Positions 41,408 through 51,054 of a stretch of DNA of 64,000 nt are shown piece by piece (the stretch's first letter is position 1; every line of letters begins with the position of its first letter). Both the position numbers and the translations under genes were made by a program. A model generated the notes under the pieces. That model worked only from the letters and a program-made list of their open reading frames with translations. It made no database searches and was not told the DNA's origin. The DNA comes from Parabacteroides faecalis. Lineage in GTDB: Bacteria > Bacteroidota > Bacteroidia > Bacteroidales > Tannerellaceae. The stretch spans positions 1 to 64,000 of the forward strand of contig NZ_JAKZMM010000022.1 of the NCBI RefSeq assembly GCF_022809355.1. The letters are read 5' to 3'.

Positions 41408-42679
41408 ATGAAAGTAGATGTTTTATTAGGATTGCAATGGGGTGACGAAGGCAAAGGTAAAGTAGTTGACGTTCTTACTCCGAAATATGATGTGGTCGCT
41501 CGTTTTCAGGGTGGACCGAATGCAGGACATACATTAGAGTTTAAAGGCGAGAAATATGTGTTGCGTTCCATTCCTTCAGGTATTTTCCAGGGAGGTAAAA
41601 TTAATGTGATCGGTAATGGCGTGGTTTTGGATCCGGTTCTGTTCAAGGAAGAAGCAGAAGCTTTGGCTGCCAGTGGCCATGATATTACCAAACAGCTGTA
41701 TATTTCTAAGAAAGCACATCTGATCTTACCGACTCATCGTATTTTGGATGCGGCTTATGAAGCAGCCAAAGGCGCAGGAAAGATTGGTACTACCGGAAAA
41801 GGTATCGGTCCGACTTATACAGATAAGATCAGTCGTAATGGTGTACGCGTAGGTGATTTACTGCGAGACTTCGATTCTATTTATAGTGCCGCAAAAGCCA
41901 GACATGAAGCTATTCTGAAGTCATTGAATTATGACTATGACATTACGGAATTGGAGGCTAAATGGTTTGATGCCTTGAATTATCTGAAGCAGTTTAAGCT
42001 GATTGACAGCGAGCATTTCATCAACAACCTGTTGAAGGACGGCAAGAATGTATTGGCTGAAGGTGCTCAGGGTACTATGCTGGATGTTGATTTCGGTTCT
42101 TATCCTTTTGTTACTTCTTCAAATACAATTTGTGCTGGTTGTTGTACCGGTTTAGGTGTCGCTCCCCGAAATATAGGTGAAGTGTATGGTATCTTTAAAG
42201 CTTATTGTACTCGTGTTGGTAGCGGACCTTTCCCAACTGAATTGTTTGATGAGGTTGGTGATAAGATCGGTCAGCTTGGTCATGAGTTTGGAGCTGTAAC
42301 AGGACGTAAGCGTCGTTGCGGATGGATTGATTTGGTAGCTTTGAAGTATGCTGTGACAATTAACGGTGTCAGCCAGCTGATCATGATGAAGAGCGATGTA
42401 TTGGATACGTTTGAAACCATTAAAGCTTGTGTGGCTTATAAGATTAATGGAGAAGAAGTAACAGAATTCCCTTATTCAATTGATGGTGAAGTAGAACCTG
42501 TCTATGTTGAATTGCCGGGTTGGCAGACTGATATGACTAAGATGTTGAGCGAAGATGAATTCCCGGAAGAATTCAATGCTTATTTGACATTCTTGGAAGA
42601 AGAATTGGGTGTGCCTATCAAGATCGTATCGGTTGGACCGGATCGTGAACAGACCATCGTTCGTTACACAGAAGAATAA
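41408..42679 (+). CDS. purA: Adenylosuccinate synthetase
   Basis: A 423-residue GTP-dependent ligase that joins aspartate to IMP, the first committed step to AMP. Seen: the start LLGLQWGDEGKGKVVD with the GDEGKGK nucleotide loop (residues 11-17), a QFKLIDS region, AQGTMLDVDFGSYPFVTSS, and the C-terminal TGRKRRCGWID. It works with purB of this window. Length is normal. It appears to be transcribed alone. Confidence 0.97.
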   Translation: MKVDVLLGLQWGDEGKGKVVDVLTPKYDVVARFQGGPNAGHTLEFKGEKYVLRSIPSGIFQGGKINVIGNGVVLDPVLFKEEAEALAASGHDITKQLYISKKAHLILPTHRILDAAYEAAKGAGKIGTTGKGIGPTYTDKISRNGVRVGDLLRDFDSIYSAAKARHEAILKSLNYDYDITELEAKWFDALNYLKQFKLIDSEHFINNLLKDGKNVLAEGAQGTMLDVDFGSYPFVTSSNTICAGCCTGLGVAPRNIGEVYGIFKAYCTRVGSGPFPTELFDEVGDKIGQLGHEFGAVTGRKRRCGWIDLVALKYAVTINGVSQLIMMKSDVLDTFETIKACVAYKINGEEVTEFPYSIDGEVEPVYVELPGWQTDMTKMLSEDEFPEEFNAYLTFLEEELGVPIKIVSVGPDREQTIVRYTEE

Positions 42680-42744
42680 GAATAGACAAATTGGCGGATT
42701 AACAAGTTGATAGTTTGTTCTTCCGGCTAAGGATATTGTCAGGA

Positions 42745-42790
42745 ATGGCAGAAGAAGTGTTTGATATGGCACATCTTTCTGCCATTTCTT
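42745..42790 (+). terminator. Hairpin after purA
   Basis: ATGGCAGA (42745-42752) pairs with TTCTGCCAT (42777-42785) plus flanking pairs, then TTTC. The zinc peptidase promoter begins right at its end. Confidence 0.6.
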
Positions 42791-42819
42791 TGTTTGGTAA
42801 GGATTTTGTTCTATATTTG
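42789..42819 (+). promoter_or_regulatory. Promoter for the zinc peptidase gene
   Basis: TTTG at 42789-42792 and TATATTTG at 42812-42819, 19 nt apart, 36 nt before the ATG. Confidence 0.7.
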
Positions 42820-42855
42820 AGGACTGAATTATTTTATTTATAGTAATTTACAATT

Positions 42856-43536
42856 ATGTATTGGATTATTTTTATAGGATTCGCCCTATTGAGTTGGTTA
42901 GTATCTGCTAACCTGAAGCGAAAGTTCGAGAAGTATTCTCAAGTGCCCTTACCCAATGGAATGACAGGACGTGACGTTGCCGAGCAAATGCTTCACGACA
43001 ACGGTATTTATGATGTACAAATCACTTGTACGCCCGGACAACTGACAGACCATTACAATCCCATGAACAAGACAGTGAATTTGAGTGAAGGGGTTTATTA
43101 TAGTAATAGTATTGCCGCTGCAGCCGTCGCTGCACACGAATGCGGTCATGCCGTGCAACATGCAACTGCTTATGCTCCGTTAAAGATGCGTTCGGCTTTG
43201 GTGCCGGTAGTAAGCTTTGCTTCCAACATTGTATCGTGGGTATTGTTAGGCGGAATGTTGCTATTGCATAAGTTTCCGGAATTGATGTTGTTTGGTATTA
43301 TTCTTTTCGCTACCACAACTTTGTTTAGCTTTATCACTTTGCCTGTGGAGATTAATGCCAGTCAGCGTGCTTTGGTTTGGTTGAGCCGGGCAGGAATAAC
43401 GAATGTATATACACATGATAAAGCTGAAGATGCATTAAAGTCGGCTGCTTATACCTATGTGGTTGCTGCTTTAGGTTCATTGGCTTCGTTAATGTATTAC
43501 ATTATGATTTTCATGGGTGGAAGTCGAGATGAATAA
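42856..43536 (+). CDS. Zinc-dependent membrane peptidase (YugP-like)
   Basis: A 226-residue membrane protein of the Zn-dependent peptidase family found as YugP in Bacillus. Seen: an N-terminal helix (about 1-15), the metal motif AAHECGHAVQH (near residue 95), and helices around 112-135, 142-162 and 195-215. The family is predicted to cleave membrane proteins; a substrate is not known. Normal length, own promoter, convergent with prs. Confidence 0.85.
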   Translation: MYWIIFIGFALLSWLVSANLKRKFEKYSQVPLPNGMTGRDVAEQMLHDNGIYDVQITCTPGQLTDHYNPMNKTVNLSEGVYYSNSIAAAAVAAHECGHAVQHATAYAPLKMRSALVPVVSFASNIVSWVLLGGMLLLHKFPELMLFGIILFATTTLFSFITLPVEINASQRALVWLSRAGITNVYTHDKAEDALKSAAYTYVVAALGSLASLMYYIMIFMGGSRDE

Positions 43537-43553
43537 CAGACATAGAGACAAAA

Positions 43554-43589
43554 GAAAAGAGCCGGATGCGAAAGCGCCCGGCTCTTTTC
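43554..43589. terminator. Bidirectional terminator between convergent genes
   Basis: GAAAAGAGCCGG (from 43554) pairs with CCGGCTCTTTTC (to 43589), with A- and T-rich flanks; it serves the zinc peptidase and prs. Confidence 0.92.
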
Positions 43590-43611
43590 TTTTCTTGTTA
43601 TGTATCAAAAC

Positions 43612-44553
43612 TTAGATCGTATACAAAGAACTGATAGATTCACCACTGCATACACGACGGATGGCTTCAGCAAACATGTCTGCAATAGACAAGATCTTTA
43701 CTTTCTCACACTTCTTAGCATAAGGAATAGAATCGGTAAAGATCATTTCTGTCAAAGCTGACTGATCTACGCGTGTAGAAGCCGGATCAGACATTACGGC
43801 ATGACTGGCAATGGCACGAACAGATTTAGCTCCGTTTTCCATCATCAGGTTAGCTGCTTTTGTGATAGTACCGGCTGTATCAACCATATCATCAACCAGC
43901 AGAACATCCAAACCTTTTACATCACCGATGATACGCATTTCGGCTACTTCGTTAGCACGCAAACGAGATTTATGACAAATTACCATCGGCAATCCTAAAT
44001 ATTTAGAATAGCTGCTGGCACGTTTTGTTCCACCAACGTCAGGTGTAGCGATACACAAATTGTCTAACGGCAGTTCATTCTTGATATAATCCAGGAATAC
44101 ACTAGAAGCATACAAGTGGTCAACCGGAACATTGAAGAAACCTTGAATCTGATCTGCATGCAAGTCCATTGTAATCAGACGGTTGATGCCGGCAGCACTC
44201 AGCATGTCTGCGATTAATTTTGCACCGATAGCCACACGTGGTTTATCCTTTCTGTCTTGACGTGCCCAACCGAAGTATGGGATAACTGCAATGATTGAAT
44301 GAGCAGAAGCACGTTTGGCAGCGTCGATCATCAGGAGTAATTCCATCAGGTTGTCGGCATTGGGAAACGTTGATTGTACCAAAAATACATCACGGCCACG
44401 GATAGATTCTTCATACGAAACAGAGAATTCTCCATCTGCGAAGTGTTGAATATTCATTTGTCCCAGAGGACAACCTAAACTGTTGCAGATTTTTTCTGCC
44501 AAGTAACGGGAATTTGTACCCGAAAATACTAAGAAAGGAGTTTGTGCACTCAT
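43612..44553 (-). CDS. prs: Ribose-phosphate pyrophosphokinase
   Basis: A 313-residue PRPP synthase that makes the activated ribose for purine, pyrimidine, His and Trp synthesis. Seen: the flexible ATP loop YFGWARQDRKDKPR (about 96-109), the metal-binding MDLHADQIQGFF, and the PRPP loop VLLVDDMVDTAGTITKA (about 215-230). Length is typical of the bacterial class I enzyme. Its own minus-strand -7 box lies upstream; amylase and patatin genes precede it on the same strand. Confidence 0.97.
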   Translation of the reverse strand: MSAQTPFLVFSGTNSRYLAEKICNSLGCPLGQMNIQHFADGEFSVSYEESIRGRDVFLVQSTFPNADNLMELLLMIDAAKRASAHSIIAVIPYFGWARQDRKDKPRVAIGAKLIADMLSAAGINRLITMDLHADQIQGFFNVPVDHLYASSVFLDYIKNELPLDNLCIATPDVGGTKRASSYSKYLGLPMVICHKSRLRANEVAEMRIIGDVKGLDVLLVDDMVDTAGTITKAANLMMENGAKSVRAIASHAVMSDPASTRVDQSALTEMIFTDSIPYAKKCEKVKILSIADMFAEAIRRVCSGESISSLYTI

Positions 44554-44594
44554 TATTCCGAATATTTATCTTTAGTGAATAAGTTATTTGTCTG

Positions 44595-44602
44595 CAAAAT
44601 TA
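44595..44602 (-). promoter_or_regulatory. -7 box of prs
   Basis: On the minus strand TAATTTTG (44595-44602) fits TAnnTTTG, 42 nt before the ATG; a TTTG further up is too close to be a -33 element. Confidence 0.5.
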
Positions 44603-44650
44603 CAAAACAATTACAAAAGGACAACTATCTGGTCCGAATAATATGTATTT

Positions 44651-46348
44651 CTAGTAAGTAAACTTCAATACTTTACCCGAACATGCCTCTAATTTCACCT
44701 TGAAAGGCCAGGCGGTTGTCAGTGTACTGATGGTTTCAGTTCCTGTAAGCAGGTCTTTCAACATGGCCGCTTCATTATCTTTTATGTCGAGTGCCTTGAA
44801 TGCATCTTCCGGAATATTGACCCATACGTTTTGTTCGGAATGGGTAAAGTTGGCAACGACCAGGATGACTTCATTCTTATGTTTACGCAAGAAGGCATAT
44901 TGATTCCGGTTGTTGAAGAAGCGGTTCTTTTCGTTGGTATACATCAGGTCGAAGAATGAACCTTGGGTAATGGCCGGCTCGTTCTTGGCGATGTTTAGGA
45001 TGGCAGCATATTGCTGACGCAATTGTTTTTGCTTTTCCGTCAGTTTGCCTCCGTCATATTTCCCTCCGTTTTTCCAGTTGCGTAATGTCGATACACTCCA
45101 GTAATCGAAAATGGTCGTTCTGCCGTCGAGTCCGCTGAAGCCTTCTTCGTCCATGCCTCTTTCTCCTAATTCCTGTCCTGAATAGATCATCATCGGATTG
45201 GTATTCATAAGGGCCGAAACCATCAGTCCGGAAATGCCGGCCGAAGGATCTTTGGCAAAGAAATCGGAAGCCAGACGTTGCTCGTCATGATTTTCCAGGA
45301 AGTTCAACATGTGCGACTGGATTCCTTCGAGCGATTGCCAACAAGCTGGAATATTGCTGGCCGGAGCCTGTCCGCAAATAACAGCCCGCAAGGTATCGTA
45401 TAAACCGACTTTATCATACAGATAATCGAAGTGTCCGTTGAAAATATAGTTTCTGTATTCTGCCGGGTTGTATACTTCTGCAATGAAAATGACCGGATAA
45501 TCTTTCTTGACAAGCGGAATGGCCCATTCCCAGAATTCAACCGGAACCATTTCTGCCATGTCACACCGGAATCCGTCTATTTGTTTGCTAGCCCAGAAGC
45601 GAAGTATGTCCAGCATTTTGTGCCAGGTGTTGGGGATAGGATCAAAATACTTACTTCGGCCGTTCAGGTAGTCGACACCGTAATTTAATTTGACGGTTTC
45701 ATACCAGTCGTTACAGTTGGGAAAAGCATCGAATCGGTCGTTACCTGTTGCTTTTGCGGGGAATTCGCTATATCCCAAGCCTTCATCATCGTTTGTAAAC
45801 GGCAATGTCAAGGGCTGACCAGGGATATAATAGAAATTATTGTTCGGATCGAAAGCTTTCGATGTATTGTCGTTTTGTCCGAGTTCTTCGATAAAATTGT
45901 ATTGGGCATCCGAATGATATTGCCGGGCTACGTGATTCGGAACAAAATCAATGATGACTTTCATTCCGGCATCGTGTGTGCGGGCAACTAATGCTTCGAA
46001 TTCTTCCATTCTGTTTTCCACATGGTCGGCCAAGTCTGGGTCAATGTCGTAATAATCTTTGATGGCATACGGCGAACCGGCTTTCCCTTTTACAACGGCT
46101 CTATGGTCTTTTTGAATATGATAAGCCGTATAATCGGTTTGTGTAGCATGTTCGATTACGCCTGTGTACCAGATATGTGTGGTTCCTAGTTCTTTGATCT
46201 TACTTAATGCCAGTGGTGTGAAATCCGAAAATTTACCGACTCCGTTTTCTTCCAGGCTTCCGTTGCGGACAGGCTTAGTATTTGTATTCCCAAACCACCG
46301 GGGAAACACTTGGTAGATGATCATCTTTTCTGTTTTTCTTGATTCCAT
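44651..46348 (-). CDS. Alpha-amylase family protein (GH13), cytoplasmic
   Basis: A 565-residue GH13 glycosidase that works on alpha-glucans. Seen: the barrel motif VIIDFVPNHVARQYHS, the nucleophile Asp in KQIDGFRCDMAE, the acid Glu in VIFIAEVYN, and the third Asp in FLENHDEQRLA; a beta-sandwich C-terminal domain follows (about 480-565). There is no signal peptide, so it acts inside the cell, perhaps on glycogen or imported maltodextrin. It lies 24 nt after the patatin gene on the same strand. Confidence 0.9.
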   Translation of the reverse strand: MESRKTEKMIIYQVFPRWFGNTNTKPVRNGSLEENGVGKFSDFTPLALSKIKELGTTHIWYTGVIEHATQTDYTAYHIQKDHRAVVKGKAGSPYAIKDYYDIDPDLADHVENRMEEFEALVARTHDAGMKVIIDFVPNHVARQYHSDAQYNFIEELGQNDNTSKAFDPNNNFYYIPGQPLTLPFTNDDEGLGYSEFPAKATGNDRFDAFPNCNDWYETVKLNYGVDYLNGRSKYFDPIPNTWHKMLDILRFWASKQIDGFRCDMAEMVPVEFWEWAIPLVKKDYPVIFIAEVYNPAEYRNYIFNGHFDYLYDKVGLYDTLRAVICGQAPASNIPACWQSLEGIQSHMLNFLENHDEQRLASDFFAKDPSAGISGLMVSALMNTNPMMIYSGQELGERGMDEEGFSGLDGRTTIFDYWSVSTLRNWKNGGKYDGGKLTEKQKQLRQQYAAILNIAKNEPAITQGSFFDLMYTNEKNRFFNNRNQYAFLRKHKNEVILVVANFTHSEQNVWVNIPEDAFKALDIKDNEAAMLKDLLTGTETISTLTTAWPFKVKLEACSGKVLKFTY

Positions 46349-46372
46349 ATTTGTAGAGTTTTTATTTATGAT

Positions 46373-47203
46373 TTATGGCAGTAAGCTATTCGGATGTGAG
46401 TTTATCGCTTTGATCAGGTTCTCGTGTTTCTTTTCCTGAATAACCTTTTGGAAAGCTTTGACTGCCGCTTCGTAACCAATTTCAGAAATCAGGTTAATAT
46501 TTTCCAGATCAAACGTCTTGTAAAGACCCACTTCTTTAGCTTCTATTAATATGTCACATAATTCTCTGTCTTCAATGGCATTTGCTTTGAACACATAATG
46601 ATAGGTGCGTTCGGCAATATGCAAAAGGGTCTGTTTGTATCGCTGAGGAATCAATGGACTTACATTTACACCGATAACGTATTCGCATTCGTCGCGTATG
46701 GTCGAAACCGGAAAGTTCCGGAAGAGACCGCCGTCAACATAATGCACGCCGTTGATAAGAACCGGACTAAACACGATGGGCATGCAACAAGAAGCGGTTA
46801 CTGCTTCGACAATAGGACCCGAACGAAATTCATGGCTGCATCCGCGATCCAGGTCGGTGGCTACGATAACTGTCGGGATCGGCAAATCCTCGATCCGCTT
46901 GCTCCGCAGGTGCCGTTTTAGGAATTCCTGAAAACGGTCGTAATTGAATAAACCGGACTTGGGAATCTGTAATTGTGCAAATTCGGAGAATTCTCTTCCG
47001 ATAAACATGTTTTTGATCTCATCGGCCGAATATCCGTCGGCGAATAATACGCCCATCAGCGAGCCTGCACTTGTTCCTGAAATAATGTCGGGTTTTAATC
47101 CACTTTCTTCTAGTAGTTTGAAAACGCCCAGATGTGCAAATCCTTTGGCGCCGCCTCCGCTGAGTGCTAAACCAATCTTATAGGGTTTCGGTGTTGCTTC
47201 CAT
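46373..47203 (-). CDS. Patatin-like phospholipase (RssA-type)
   Basis: A 276-residue serine lipid hydrolase. Seen: oxyanion loop GLALSGGGAKGFAHLG (about 11-26), the nucleophile Ser in IISGTSAGSLMG (GxSxG, Ser45), and the catalytic Asp in YVDGGLFRNFP (DG/A). No signal peptide, so it is probably cytoplasmic or peripheral. The upstream partner of the amylase by position (24 nt gap). Substrate unknown; small patatins of this kind are common and rarely characterised. Confidence 0.9.
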   Translation of the reverse strand: MEATPKPYKIGLALSGGGAKGFAHLGVFKLLEESGLKPDIISGTSAGSLMGVLFADGYSADEIKNMFIGREFSEFAQLQIPKSGLFNYDRFQEFLKRHLRSKRIEDLPIPTVIVATDLDRGCSHEFRSGPIVEAVTASCCMPIVFSPVLINGVHYVDGGLFRNFPVSTIRDECEYVIGVNVSPLIPQRYKQTLLHIAERTYHYVFKANAIEDRELCDILIEAKEVGLYKTFDLENINLISEIGYEAAVKAFQKVIQEKKHENLIKAINSHPNSLLP

Positions 47204-47416
47204 GCTTACTCCTCAATTTTTGAATCTCAACTTAAACCGGGGTCAAATATGAGACTTTTTTTACAATATCAAAAGGATTTACCCTTTTTTCTTTTGTTTT
47301 TCTCGACGGAAACTGCTGAGACAGGGACTGAGCTGGTCTGGGATAGTAGAAAAACACCCCATACAAAGGTGTGATTCCTGGATTATAAAAGAGTGGGGCT
47401 AATCGTAAATTCTTTA

Positions 47417-47473
47417 GTTCACGGCGTGAACTAAGTAATCCACGGCGTGAACTAAGTAATCCACGGCGTGAAC
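47417..47473. repeat. Tandem palindromic repeat, 3 units of 21 bp
   Basis: Three 15-bp cores at 47417-47431, 47438-47452 and 47459-47473 (GTTCACGGCGTGAAC, then ATCCACGGCGTGAAC twice) are split by the 6-bp spacer TAAGTA. The first core is a perfect palindrome about one base. Same 15+6 layout as at 8589, with a different sequence. Confidence 0.92.
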
Positions 47474-47605
47474 TAAAGTTTTCTTCGTGATGTCTGGAAG
47501 TTTGTTCAGGCTGATCTGTAACAAAAGAAAGACGGTTGAAAACATTTGTGTGCCGTCTTCCTGACTTTCTACTTTTATCTATATTAAAATTCCAATTTCT
47601 TTCTC

Positions 47606-47613
47606 TAATTTTG
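47606..47613 (+). promoter_or_regulatory. -7 box of glnN
   Basis: TAATTTTG fits TAnnTTTG, 28 nt before the ATG. Confidence 0.5.
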
Positions 47614-47641
47614 CAGCCGAAATCATTCTAAATGGTACAAT

Positions 47642-49831
47642 ATGTCTATATTCCGCTTTAATGCAGTAGAAAAAGCTTCCAATCGGAAAGCCGTGGAAGC
47701 TAGTACTCCCGATCAGAAAGTATCGGAATATTTTGGAGAGAACGTATTCAACCGGAAGACGATGCAAAAGTATCTCTCCAAAGAAACCTTTAAAGCTTTA
47801 ACACAATCTATCGATAGTGGTACACCGATTGACCGCGAAATAGCCAATCACGTTGCAGCCGGCATGAAGATGTGGGCGCTGGAAAAGGGTGTGACGCATT
47901 ATACACACTGGTTCCAACCTTTGACAGACGGTACAGCCGAAAAGCATGATGCGTTTGTCGAGCACGATGGAAATGGTGGTATGATAGAAGAATTCAGCGG
48001 AAAGCTGCTGGTTCAGCAAGAACCGGATGCTTCGAGTTTCCCGAACGGCGGATTGCGTAATACGTTTGAAGCCCGTGGTTATTCAGCTTGGGATCCGTCT
48101 TCTCCTGCTTTTATAGTGGATGATACGTTGTGTATTCCGACGGTATTTATTGCTTATACCGGTGAAGCGCTCGATTATAAAACACCGTTGATCCGTTCTA
48201 TCGAGGCGCTGAATATGGCAGCGACGGATGTTTGCCGTTATTTCAGTGATGATGTCAATAAGGTGATTGCTTATTTGGGTTGGGAACAGGAATACTTCTT
48301 GATTGATGAGGATTTGTATTCGGCTCGTCCGGACTTGTCTCTGACAGAAAGAACGTTGCTGGGACATGAAAGTGCCAAAAACCAGCAATTGGACGACCAT
48401 TACTTTGGTGCCATTCCTTCGCGTGTGCAGGAATTTATGAAAGACCTGGAAGTGGAATGCTATAAATTAGGTATTCCGGTCAAGACACGGCATAACGAGG
48501 TGGCTCCGAACCAATTTGAATTTGCTCCGATTTACGAGGAATGTAATCTGGCTAACGACCACAACCAGTTGCTGATGTCGGTGATGAAGCGAGTAGCCCG
48601 TCGTCATAACTTCCGGGTACTGTTGCACGAAAAACCTTTCAAGGGTGTGAACGGTTCGGGTAAGCACTGTAACTGGTCGATGGGAACGAACACAGGAATC
48701 AATTTGTTCTCTCCGGGAAAGGACCGCGAAGACAACCTGCGTTTCATTACCTTTATTGTCAATACAATTACAGCCGTATATAAATACAATGCGTTATTGA
48801 AGGCAACGATTGCCTCGGCTACCAACGCTCACCGTCTGGGAGCCAACGAAGCGCCTCCTGCTATTATCTCAACTTTCCTGGGTTCTCAGATCTCGGAAAT
48901 TCTGGATCGCTTTGAAAACAGTTCGATTGAAGACGCAATCGAAGTAGATGATAAGAAACGTCTGCATCTGGGCTTCGGACAGATTCCGGAATTGTTGCTC
49001 GATAATACCGACCGTAACCGTACTTCTCCGTTTGCCTTTACCGGAAACCGTTTTGAATTCCGAGCCTTGGGTTCGTCGGCCAACTGCGGATCGGCTATGT
49101 TGGCCCTGAATTCGGCCGTAGCTTATCAGCTTCGTCAGTTTAAGACCGATGTAGATTCGTTGCGTGCTCAGGGAAAGAGCAAGGAAGCGGCTATTTTCGA
49201 GGTGCTGAAAAACTATATCAAGGAATCGAAACCGATCCGCTTTGACGGAAACGGATATAGTGATGCCTGGAAAGAAGAAGCCTTGCGCCGTGGCCTGGAT
49301 TGCGAGAACAGCGTTCCGTTGCAGTATGATGCTTATCTGAAACCTGATGTAATCAAGATGTTTGGCGAGACAGGCGTGTTGAGCCAGAAAGAATTGGAAG
49401 CCCGTAATGAAGTGAAATGGGAAATCTACATCAAGAAGGTACAGATCGAAGCACGTGTACTGGGTGATTTGTCGTTGAATCATATCATTCCGGTTGTTAT
49501 CCGTTATCAGACAATTCTGTTGGAAAACGTCACTCGTTTGAAGGATGTCTTCTCGGAAGAAGAATATGAAACCCTTTCAGCAGAACCTCGTCGTCTGATC
49601 CGTAAGATTTCGGCCCATATTGCAGCTGTCACAACGAAAGTGGATGAAATGGTTGAGGCCCGCAAGAAAGCCAACCGGATTACCGATATGCGCGAAAAGG
49701 CAATTACTTACCATGATACGGTAGCTCCTTATCTGGATGAGATACGTGATCACATAGATGATCTGGAACTGATGGTCGATAACCAGAGTTGGCCGTTGCC
49801 GAAATATCGGGAATTGTTATTTATCCGATGA
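47642..49831 (+). CDS. glnN: Glutamine synthetase type III
   Basis: A 729-residue glutamine synthetase III (GSIII) that makes glutamine from glutamate, ammonia and ATP. Seen: TRHNEVAPNQFEFAPIYEE (metal and glutamate site, near 285), GVNGSGKHCNWSMGTN (near 335), and NRTSPFAFTGNRFEFRALGSSAN (near 460). Length far exceeds type I (about 470), as expected for type III, common in Bacteroides. Monocistronic; a weak terminator follows. Nitrogen control is likely but no operator was identified. Confidence 0.97.
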   Translation: MSIFRFNAVEKASNRKAVEASTPDQKVSEYFGENVFNRKTMQKYLSKETFKALTQSIDSGTPIDREIANHVAAGMKMWALEKGVTHYTHWFQPLTDGTAEKHDAFVEHDGNGGMIEEFSGKLLVQQEPDASSFPNGGLRNTFEARGYSAWDPSSPAFIVDDTLCIPTVFIAYTGEALDYKTPLIRSIEALNMAATDVCRYFSDDVNKVIAYLGWEQEYFLIDEDLYSARPDLSLTERTLLGHESAKNQQLDDHYFGAIPSRVQEFMKDLEVECYKLGIPVKTRHNEVAPNQFEFAPIYEECNLANDHNQLLMSVMKRVARRHNFRVLLHEKPFKGVNGSGKHCNWSMGTNTGINLFSPGKDREDNLRFITFIVNTITAVYKYNALLKATIASATNAHRLGANEAPPAIISTFLGSQISEILDRFENSSIEDAIEVDDKKRLHLGFGQIPELLLDNTDRNRTSPFAFTGNRFEFRALGSSANCGSAMLALNSAVAYQLRQFKTDVDSLRAQGKSKEAAIFEVLKNYIKESKPIRFDGNGYSDAWKEEALRRGLDCENSVPLQYDAYLKPDVIKMFGETGVLSQKELEARNEVKWEIYIKKVQIEARVLGDLSLNHIIPVVIRYQTILLENVTRLKDVFSEEEYETLSAEPRRLIRKISAHIAAVTTKVDEMVEARKKANRITDMREKAITYHDTVAPYLDEIRDHIDDLELMVDNQSWPLPKYRELLFIR

Positions 49832-49864
49832 TCAATATGTTTGCCATAAGCATATAAATTGGGG

Positions 49865-49897
49865 AATTGGTGGGATCTCTTCGGAAATTCCGCCAAT
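49865..49897 (+). terminator. Weak terminator after glnN
   Basis: AATTGGTGGGA pairs with TCCGCCAATT (one mismatch), then a short T-rich tail. Confidence 0.6.
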
Positions 49898-50023
49898 TTC
49901 TTTATAAAAACCTTTCCTGACGACGAGATATTAACCGGACTTTAGCTTGGAACTTTCAGCAATAAATCACTCTCTCATATACTTTTTTACTCTTTTATCC
50001 GTTTTCTTTACATGAAATCGGCG

Positions 50024-50031
50024 TATCTTTG
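50024..50031 (+). promoter_or_regulatory. -7 box of the porQ-cmk-ispH operon
   Basis: TATCTTTG fits TAnnTTTG, 20 nt before the porQ ATG. Confidence 0.5.
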
Positions 50032-50051
50032 AACCCTGTTATAAAAGAAGT

Positions 50052-51050
50052 ATGAGAAAAATCCTGTTTTTTCTGTTGATAAGCCTTTGGGCAAATACGA
50101 CTTATGCGCAGTTGGGCGATGAAGCATATAGCTTTCTTCGTCTGCCTTCTTCTACCCGTGTCGGTGCGTTGGGAGGTGATAATATCTCGTTGGTGGAATG
50201 CGATCCATCATTAGGTTTCCATAATCCGGCCCTGTTGGGAAAAGAGATGGATAATATGTTGAATCTGAATTATATGAATTATATTTCGGATGTAAACATA
50301 GGAAGCGCTATTTATACCAAGGCTTTTAAGGATAAAGGAGCCTGGGGCGTGGGGGCCAGTTTCTTCAGTTACGGCAAAATTCCCGGATATAACGAAGAGA
50401 ATCAGCAGACAGGTGACTTATCAGCAAAAGACATGAATATACAGGGTTTCTTTTCGTATGATTTGAGTGAGAAATGGCGCGGAGGAGTCTCACTGAAGTT
50501 CTTGTATTCTTCGATGGCCGAATATAATTCGTTCGGAATGGGTGTAGATGCCGGATTGAGTTATTATGATTCGGAGAAGAACTTTTCTTTTGGTTTCATG
50601 TTAAAGAATATCGGGGCACAGTTTAAGTCGTATTATGATGAACGGCAAAAGATGCCTTGGGACATCCAGCTGGGTATCAGCAAACGGATGGCTCATGCTC
50701 CGATACGCTTTTCGCTGACAGCCTTGTATCTGAATCGTTGGAAGTTTGATTATGTAGATGATTCGGATAAGGAATATGATGGCGATTCGTTCGCTCAAGC
50801 CTTGCTGAAGCATTTTGTCATCGGCGTGGACTGGCTTCCGTCGGATAACTTCTGGGTAGGAGTTGGGTATAATCCGAAGCGGGGAATGGATATGAAGCTG
50901 AGTGGAGGAAATGCCTTGAGCGGATTTTCGGCTGGAGCGGGTATTCATATCAAGATGTTTGATGTGAGTGCTTCATTGGCAAAATATCATCCGTCGGCTA
51001 TGTCGATGATGGTTACGGTAACGACTTATATATCTGATTTCAAGTTATAA
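50052..51050 (+). CDS. porQ: PorQ, type IX secretion outer-membrane protein
   Basis: A 332-residue outer-membrane barrel protein of the T9SS. PorQ sits with PorU, PorV and PorZ in the complex that attaches cargo to A-LPS at the cell surface. Seen: signal peptide (1-19, TTYAQ), the PorV/PorQ opening [29 protein letters not shown], and paired beta-strands to the end. It is followed by cmk and ispH, the same order I recall for Porphyromonas gingivalis. 4 nt separate it from cmk. Confidence 0.88.
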   Translation: MRKILFFLLISLWANTTYAQLGDEAYSFLRLPSSTRVGALGGDNISLVECDPSLGFHNPALLGKEMDNMLNLNYMNYISDVNIGSAIYTKAFKDKGAWGVGASFFSYGKIPGYNEENQQTGDLSAKDMNIQGFFSYDLSEKWRGGVSLKFLYSSMAEYNSFGMGVDAGLSYYDSEKNFSFGFMLKNIGAQFKSYYDERQKMPWDIQLGISKRMAHAPIRFSLTALYLNRWKFDYVDDSDKEYDGDSFAQALLKHFVIGVDWLPSDNFWVGVGYNPKRGMDMKLSGGNALSGFSAGAGIHIKMFDVSASLAKYHPSAMSMMVTVTTYISDFKL

Positions 51051-51054
51051 GAAG

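Larger units (their letters stand above)
47204..47641. other. Divergent intergenic region with tandem palindrome array
   Basis: This 438-nt gap between patatin and glnN contains the three-core repeat at 47417-47473 and the glnN promoter. No reading frame or RNA gene is evident. Confidence 0.7.

Noticed and set aside
47417-47473. CRISPR array
   Set aside because: Spacers are only 6 bp and identical, no cas genes nearby; it is a tandem palindromic array.
48869-49483. A 204-codon minus-strand frame opposite glnN
   Set aside because: Antisense of a highly expressed gene with strong codon bias; no motif seen.
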